Shown here: piece after piece, positions 5,663 through 8,624 of the stretch
How the letters are laid out: each line of letters opens with the position of its first letter
How positions within the stretch are numbered: the stretch's first letter is position 1
Assembly (NCBI GenBank): GCA_002366885.1
Contig: DFCD01000061.1
Coordinates: 1,520 to 10,143 of the forward strand
Source of the DNA: Verrucomicrobia bacterium UBA3063
Lineage (GTDB): Bacteria > Verrucomicrobiota > Verrucomicrobiia > Methylacidiphilales > Verrucolacustridaceae
DNA length: 8,624 nt
Direction: 5' to 3'
Notes under the pieces: model-generated
What the model was told of the DNA's origin: nothing
The model's database searches: none
What the model saw: only the letters and a program-made list of their open reading frames with translations
Program-made: the position numbers and the translations under genes

Positions 5663-7414
5663 ATGGGTCCAGCTCGTCCTTTCTGCCTTTGGTCGGTCGT
5701 TTTAGTGGGTCTGCTGATGGGCAGTTTGGCTGGCTCGGTCAGTCGCGCTGCTGCCCAGACGACCCTGATCCGCGGTGGTTCCATCTTCACGATGGATCCG
5801 AATCAGCGGTGGGCCCAGGCGCTGGTCATCCGGGGGAACCGGATTGAGATGGTGGGAACCGAGGTGGAAGCCAGGAAGGTGGCGGGACCGGGGGCTGAGG
5901 TGATCGATCTGCAGGGAGGTTTGTGTCTCCCTGGGTTCATTGACAGTCACAATCACTTGGCGATGGGGGCGATCACCAAACGAGGTGTTTCCGTAGCCGG
6001 CTTGAAGGGGAAGGCGGCGATTCTTGCCAAAATCCGCTCCTGGGTGGAGCAGCAACCCAGGGAAGGCTTGTTGCTCGGATACGGATGGATGCCGGATTCG
6101 TTTGAAAGCCGGAGTCCCCGTCGGGAGTGGCTGGATGAAATCACGGGGGATCGGCCCATGTTGCTGCTGTCTGCCGATGCTCATGACATGTGGTTCAACA
6201 CCGCCGCGATGAGGGCTTGTGGATTGACCGACCAGACCCCGGATCCCGAGCCCGGCAAACAGTATTATCGTCGGGACGAAAAAGGGTGGCCCACGGGCCA
6301 CGCGATCGAAGGTGCGGCCATGCCCATGCTGGTTCGACTCGGGGCGGTTGGCCCCGAGGCGGCACGCGAATCCCAACAGCTGACGCTGGCGCGGGCCCCC
6401 TCGCAGGGGATCACAAGCTATTTTGAGGCCGGCGTCCTGATGGGGGAAACGAGCGATTCGGCCGCCCCGGTCTACGAGCAGCTGATCGAGGATGATCGGT
6501 CGGGCAAATTGCCGGTTCGAATCGTGGGCACCGTCTGGACCCGCAGTCCCGACGATGATCCCAAAAAAATTGCGGACCGACTCAAGGAGTGGAACCGCAA
6601 GTATAAGTCCGAGCACCTGAAGATCAGCGTATGTAAAATGTGGTCGGATGGCACCCTGATGAGCCGGGGAGCGCTGCTTTTGGATCCTTTTTGCGACCAG
6701 CCGCATGCCCGGGGCAAGATGACCTTTCCTTCGGAAAGGATCGAGGCGGTGGTGGATGCGGTCCAGCAGGCCGGTTTTGACATGCACATCCACACCGATG
6801 CGGACGGATCGGTGCGGACGGTGTTGGACGTTCTCGAGAGAGTCCGGCAGCGGCGGGGGGGAGGGTTCCGGCATACCATCGCCCATAACAGCCTCGTGCA
6901 CCCGGACGATGTGCCCCGGTATGCCGCCCTGGGCGTGGTTGCGAATGTCACCCCGCTCTGGGGAACCGACTACAACGGGTCTTACCGCACCATTTACACC
7001 AAACTCCTCGGATCGGCGCGGATGGAGCAGCGGCTTTTTCCCTACGGGGATCTGATGCGGTCGGGTGCGGTCGTGACTTACGGCGCGGACATCCCCGGGG
7101 TGGATGTGGACGAGATTCCCCCGCTCCTCCAGATCGAGGCGGCGGTGACGCGCAAACGCCCCGGTTTTCCCAAGGATCTTCCGCTGGTGGCCCGGCAGAG
7201 GGTTTCCGTGGAAGATGCCCTGCGCGCCTACACGGTGAACGGGGCTTACCAGCTGAGGATGGAGAATGAGGTGGGTTCGCTGGAGAAAGGAAAAAAGGCG
7301 GATTTGGTGGTGCTGGGGAGGAATATTTTCGAGGAGCTGCCGGAAAGCATCCACACCATCCCGGTGGTCTTCACGATGATGGACGGACGGGTGACGCACG
7401 ACGCGCGTCCGTAG
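5663..7414 (+). CDS. Exported Amidohydro_3 (YtcJ-like) metal-dependent amidohydrolase
   Basis: This is a predicted zinc-type hydrolase of the amidohydrolase superfamily, 583 residues. A Sec signal occupies residues 1-31 (hydrophobic core LWSVVLVGLLMGSLAG, AAA cleavage site before Gln32), so the enzyme should act outside the cytoplasm, whereas many YtcJ relatives are cytoplasmic. The mature part starts with the usual small beta domain (TLIRGGSIFTMDPNQRWAQA). Metal-site elements are all visible: HxH in GFIDSHNHL (His96, His98), the likely bridging Lys325 in CKMWSDGTL, His377 in MHIHTDADGS, His408 in TIAHNSLVHPDDV and Asp476 in TYGADIPG. The C-terminus EVGSLEKGKKADLVVL is the standard closing motif. 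The substrate is unknown; the family includes N-substituted formamide deformylases and many uncharacterised enzymes. It is divergent from the transporter operon. It is the only plus-strand gene and uses GAT for 22 of 38 Asp codons, whereas its neighbours use almost only GAC. No Shine-Dalgarno sequence precedes the ATG. Confidence 0.93.
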   Translation: MGPARPFCLWSVVLVGLLMGSLAGSVSRAAAQTTLIRGGSIFTMDPNQRWAQALVIRGNRIEMVGTEVEARKVAGPGAEVIDLQGGLCLPGFIDSHNHLAMGAITKRGVSVAGLKGKAAILAKIRSWVEQQPREGLLLGYGWMPDSFESRSPRREWLDEITGDRPMLLLSADAHDMWFNTAAMRACGLTDQTPDPEPGKQYYRRDEKGWPTGHAIEGAAMPMLVRLGAVGPEAARESQQLTLARAPSQGITSYFEAGVLMGETSDSAAPVYEQLIEDDRSGKLPVRIVGTVWTRSPDDDPKKIADRLKEWNRKYKSEHLKISVCKMWSDGTLMSRGALLLDPFCDQPHARGKMTFPSERIEAVVDAVQQAGFDMHIHTDADGSVRTVLDVLERVRQRRGGGFRHTIAHNSLVHPDDVPRYAALGVVANVTPLWGTDYNGSYRTIYTKLLGSARMEQRLFPYGDLMRSGAVVTYGADIPGVDVDEIPPLLQIEAAVTRKRPGFPKDLPLVARQRVSVEDALRAYTVNGAYQLRMENEVGSLEKGKKADLVVLGRNIFEELPESIHTIPVVFTMMDGRVTHDARP

Positions 7415-7431
7415 GCAGGCCTAGATTTTTT
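7383..7431 (+). terminator. Weak possible intrinsic terminator at the end of the amidohydrolase gene
   Basis: A perfect 7-base stem ACGGACG (7383-7389) / CGTCCGT (7406-7412) spans the last codons and the stop codon. Downstream is a run of six T at 7426-7431. A smaller stem, TAGG/CCTA with loop CAGG (7412-7423), lies directly before GATTTTTT. Neither is ideal: the larger stem is 13 bases from the T-run and the smaller is short. The convergent neighbour's stop codon is only six bases from the amidohydrolase stop, so any terminator must lie within coding sequence. Confidence 0.3.
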
Positions 7432-8146
7432 CGGGTACTTTCGGTTTTTGTTCGGGCTCCAGTCCGTGGGAGCCGATGAAGACGAAGGCGAGGCTCCAGC
7501 CGGAGAAGGCGAGGAGGAAGAAGGGAACCTGCAGGTTGAGGGGCAGGCCGTAGAGAAAGATGAGGATCGGGCCCCAGTAGACGAAATCCGGAATGATCAG
7601 CGGCACCACCCGGTCACGGTAGAGGGGCCAACCCCAGGCGCGGAGAATGCGGGAGGGAGACCAGCCGAGCTCGAGCCAGAGGAAGTAGCTGACGCTCATG
7701 GGCAGGGCGAGGAGAGGGATGAAGGCGAAGAAATCGAGGGCCATTTTAGGAAGAACAACGGACCAGGCTTTTCCCTGTCCAAAAAGAAAGGCCTGGAGGA
7801 CGTAGAAGAGATCCACGAGGAGGCCGTTGACAGCAAAGAAGAGGAAGTTCCAACTGAGCTTGCGGAAGCGGGTCCGGGACCAGCTGCGGTCCGGGCCGAC
7901 GAGGGTGCGGACAGATTCCGGTAGGATCGTGCCCGCCAAGGCGGTGAGAAGGGCGGAGAGAAGGAGTCCGCCGGAGGTTTTCCAGTGGGCGAAGGCGTCG
8001 ACCGCGTGGTGGACGGCCGGGATGCGGTAGTAGGCAAAGTAGAGACCGATGGCGATGGCCTGAAAAAAAAGAAAGACGCGGTAGTAGTTGCGGACCGCGA
8101 GCAGCCCGGGGCGGATGGCGTCCCGCAGGGACCAGGCGGTGGACAA
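7421..8146 (-). CDS. Six-helix membrane protein resembling the Mpv17/PMP22 family
   Basis: This protein has 241 residues and hydrophobic segments at about 23-40, 56-74, 100-120, 136-156, 188-204 and 206-226, with a charged C-terminus. Several features recall Mpv17/PMP22 proteins: PKMALDFFAFIPLLALPM (133-150) resembles the family's K-x3-D-Q-x4-P helix. The end region WGPILIFLYGLPLNLQVPFF and then SGWSLAFVFIGS resembles the W-P-x-x-x-F-x3-x-V-P-x2-x-R/Q-V ... G-W-x2-x-L-S pattern. This is a by-eye match without alignment, so the assignment is tentative; otherwise it is a hypothetical integral membrane protein. Mpv17 relatives are membrane proteins of poorly defined role, proposed as channels or carriers. 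The start is TTG at 8144-8146: no ATG occurs until the middle of the protein, and GAGG nine bases upstream supports it. It begins four bases after the stop of the A-type carrier gene, so the two are almost certainly co-transcribed. It converges on the amidohydrolase. Confidence 0.8.
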   Translation of the reverse strand: MSTAWSLRDAIRPGLLAVRNYYRVFLFFQAIAIGLYFAYYRIPAVHHAVDAFAHWKTSGGLLLSALLTALAGTILPESVRTLVGPDRSWSRTRFRKLSWNFLFFAVNGLLVDLFYVLQAFLFGQGKAWSVVLPKMALDFFAFIPLLALPMSVSYFLWLELGWSPSRILRAWGWPLYRDRVVPLIIPDFVYWGPILIFLYGLPLNLQVPFFLLAFSGWSLAFVFIGSHGLEPEQKPKVPEKI

Positions 8147-8150
8147 GCGA

Positions 8151-8468
8151 TCAGGCCTCGAAGGAGGTACCGCAGCCGCAGGTCTGTTTGGCCTTGGGAT
8201 TCACGATTTTGAAACCGGTATGGGTCAGCTCCTCCTCGTAGTCGAGCGTGCAGGCATCGAGAAGGGGGGCACTGTCGGCGGCCACGAAGAGGCGGGCACC
8301 TTCCTGTTCGAGGCGCTGGTCGGTGGGTTCCGCCGGAGCCACCGCCATGCCGTAGGAAAGCCCGGCGCAGCCGCCTTTCTCAATAAAGAGGCGGAGGCCC
8401 TGGGTAGGGTCTTGGCCGGAGGTCAGGTCCCGGATCCGGCGGGCGGCATTGGCAGTGAGCTGAATCAT
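8151..8468 (-). CDS. HesB/IscA/ErpA-family iron-sulfur cluster A-type carrier
   Basis: This is a small cytoplasmic protein of 105 residues that receives an Fe-S cluster from the assembly scaffold and passes it to apo-enzymes. The three invariant cysteines are present: Cys34 in GGCAGLSYGM, and Cys97 and Cys99 in TCGCGTSF. The C-terminus GFKIVNPKAKQTCGCGTSFEA is closer to ErpA (NPxAKxTCGCGxSF) than to E. coli IscA, but no other isc or suf gene is in the window, so the exact subfamily is left open. The length is normal for the family. ATG at 8466-8468 is the first and only reasonable start. A promoter with a perfect -35 lies immediately upstream. The gene is followed after four bases by the Mpv17-like membrane protein, a pairing with no obvious functional link. 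Confidence 0.96.
   Translation of the reverse strand: MIQLTANAARRIRDLTSGQDPTQGLRLFIEKGGCAGLSYGMAVAPAEPTDQRLEQEGARLFVAADSAPLLDACTLDYEEELTHTGFKIVNPKAKQTCGCGTSFEA
8156..8159 (-). promoter_or_regulatory. Ribosome binding site GAGG deciding the TTG start of the Mpv17-like gene
   Basis: On the minus strand GAGG (8159 to 8156) lies nine bases before the TTG at 8146-8144. It falls inside the last codons of the carrier gene. It is the clearest Shine-Dalgarno-like site in the window, and it supports TTG as initiator in a frame that has no nearby ATG. Confidence 0.5.
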
Positions 8469-8474
8469 GGGAGA

Positions 8475-8503
8475 AGGATAAAATTCAAAATCGCAAGTGT
8501 CAA
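8475..8503 (-). promoter_or_regulatory. Sigma70-type promoter of the A-type carrier gene, predicted leaderless
   Basis: On the minus strand a perfect TTGACA (8503-8498) is followed by a 17-base spacer and TATCCT (8480-8475), which matches TATAAT at four of six bases. Only six bases separate this -10 from the ATG at 8468, so transcription would begin at or next to the start codon. The bases before the ATG, TCTCCC, are pyrimidine-rich and contain no Shine-Dalgarno sequence. This fits a leaderless mRNA. Confidence 0.6.
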
Positions 8504-8526
8504 AGAACGAGGGCGAAAGATTCTCC

Positions 8527-8566
8527 AGGTTTTCGTTTACGCTTATGTTAAGGTTTACGAAAACCT
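8527..8566. repeat. 10-base perfect inverted repeat upstream of the carrier promoter
   Basis: AGGTTTTCGT (8527-8536) and ACGAAAACCT (8557-8566) are perfect inverted repeats around a 20-base centre. The left copy overlaps the longer 27-base inverted repeat, so the two foldings are mutually exclusive. Confidence 0.6.
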
Positions 8567-8608
8567 CAAAAACGGACGGGATCGTAAAGGTAAACGTAAT
8601 CGTAAACG
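8534..8608. repeat. 27-base imperfect inverted repeat made of GTAAAC-like hexamers
   Basis: The left arm 8534-8560 and right arm 8582-8608 match as reverse complements at 22 of 27 positions by hand count, around a 21-base centre. Each arm is built of four six-base units. Reading the plus strand, the right arm is GTAAAG, GTAAAC, GTAATC, GTAAAC (8584-8607) and the left arm is GTTTAC, GCTTAT, GTTAAG, GTTTAC (8535-8558). The element lies about 30 bases upstream of the -35 of the carrier gene. It could be a dispersed intergenic repeat or a multi-site operator. The remaining non-coding bases, 8504-8526 and 8609-8624, show nothing recognisable. Confidence 0.65.
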
Positions 8609-8624
8609 GGCAGCCTGACGTCCC

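Noticed and set aside
5548..5790. An 81-codon N-terminal extension of the binding-protein gene from a start at 5790
   Set aside because: It would place the lipoprotein signal peptide inside the protein and overlap the divergent amidohydrolase; the start at 5547 yields a proper lipobox.
5702..7399. A 565-codon open frame on the minus strand opposite the amidohydrolase
   Set aside because: Its translation is His/Arg/Pro-rich and low in complexity, while the plus strand has all amidohydrolase metal-site motifs; it is an antisense shadow.

Overview
This is a GC-rich bacterial window. It carries a dipeptide/oligopeptide-type ABC importer on the minus strand, a divergent exported amidohydrolase on the plus strand, and a minus-strand pair made of an iron-sulfur A-type carrier and a small membrane protein. 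The host is probably Gram-negative, because the importer's binding protein is a lipoprotein and the amidohydrolase has a Sec signal peptide. High GC, mostly absent Shine-Dalgarno sequences and short palindromic or TTAC-type intergenic repeats loosely suggest Verrucomicrobiota (Opitutaceae-like). That placement is a weak inference, since no marker gene is present.

Layout from left to right: (1) 1-5547, minus strand, transcribed right to left: solute-binding lipoprotein (3781-5547), permease B (2816-3784), permease C (1774-2826), ATPase D (810-1649) and ATPase F (cut by the window edge at base 1). The first three genes overlap by 4 and 11 bases, so they are surely one transcription unit. The two ATPase genes follow after spacers of 124 and 51 bases that hold related repeats; the first spacer also holds a two-hairpin palindrome. 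(2) 5548-5662: a divergent AT-rich promoter region. (3) 5663-7414, plus strand: an exported Amidohydro_3 (YtcJ-like) metal hydrolase, the only plus-strand gene and the one with clearly different synonymous codon use. (4) 7421-8146 and 8151-8468, minus strand: a six-helix membrane protein resembling Mpv17/PMP22, directly downstream of a HesB/IscA/ErpA-type carrier. (5) 8469-8624: a strong promoter for that pair, placed so that the mRNA would be leaderless, and upstream of it a 27-base imperfect inverted repeat built from GTAAAC-like hexamers.

The five transporter genes would make a complete importer: lipoprotein receptor, two permeases, two ATPases. The divergent hydrolase acts outside the cytoplasm and could release or trim a compound that the importer then takes up, but this rests on adjacency only. 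The carrier gene and its membrane-protein partner are unrelated housekeeping-type functions. No clearly new multi-gene system is visible. The most unusual material is in the intergenic repeats, the predicted leaderless promoter, the short ATPase D tail and the enlarged periplasmic loop of permease C.
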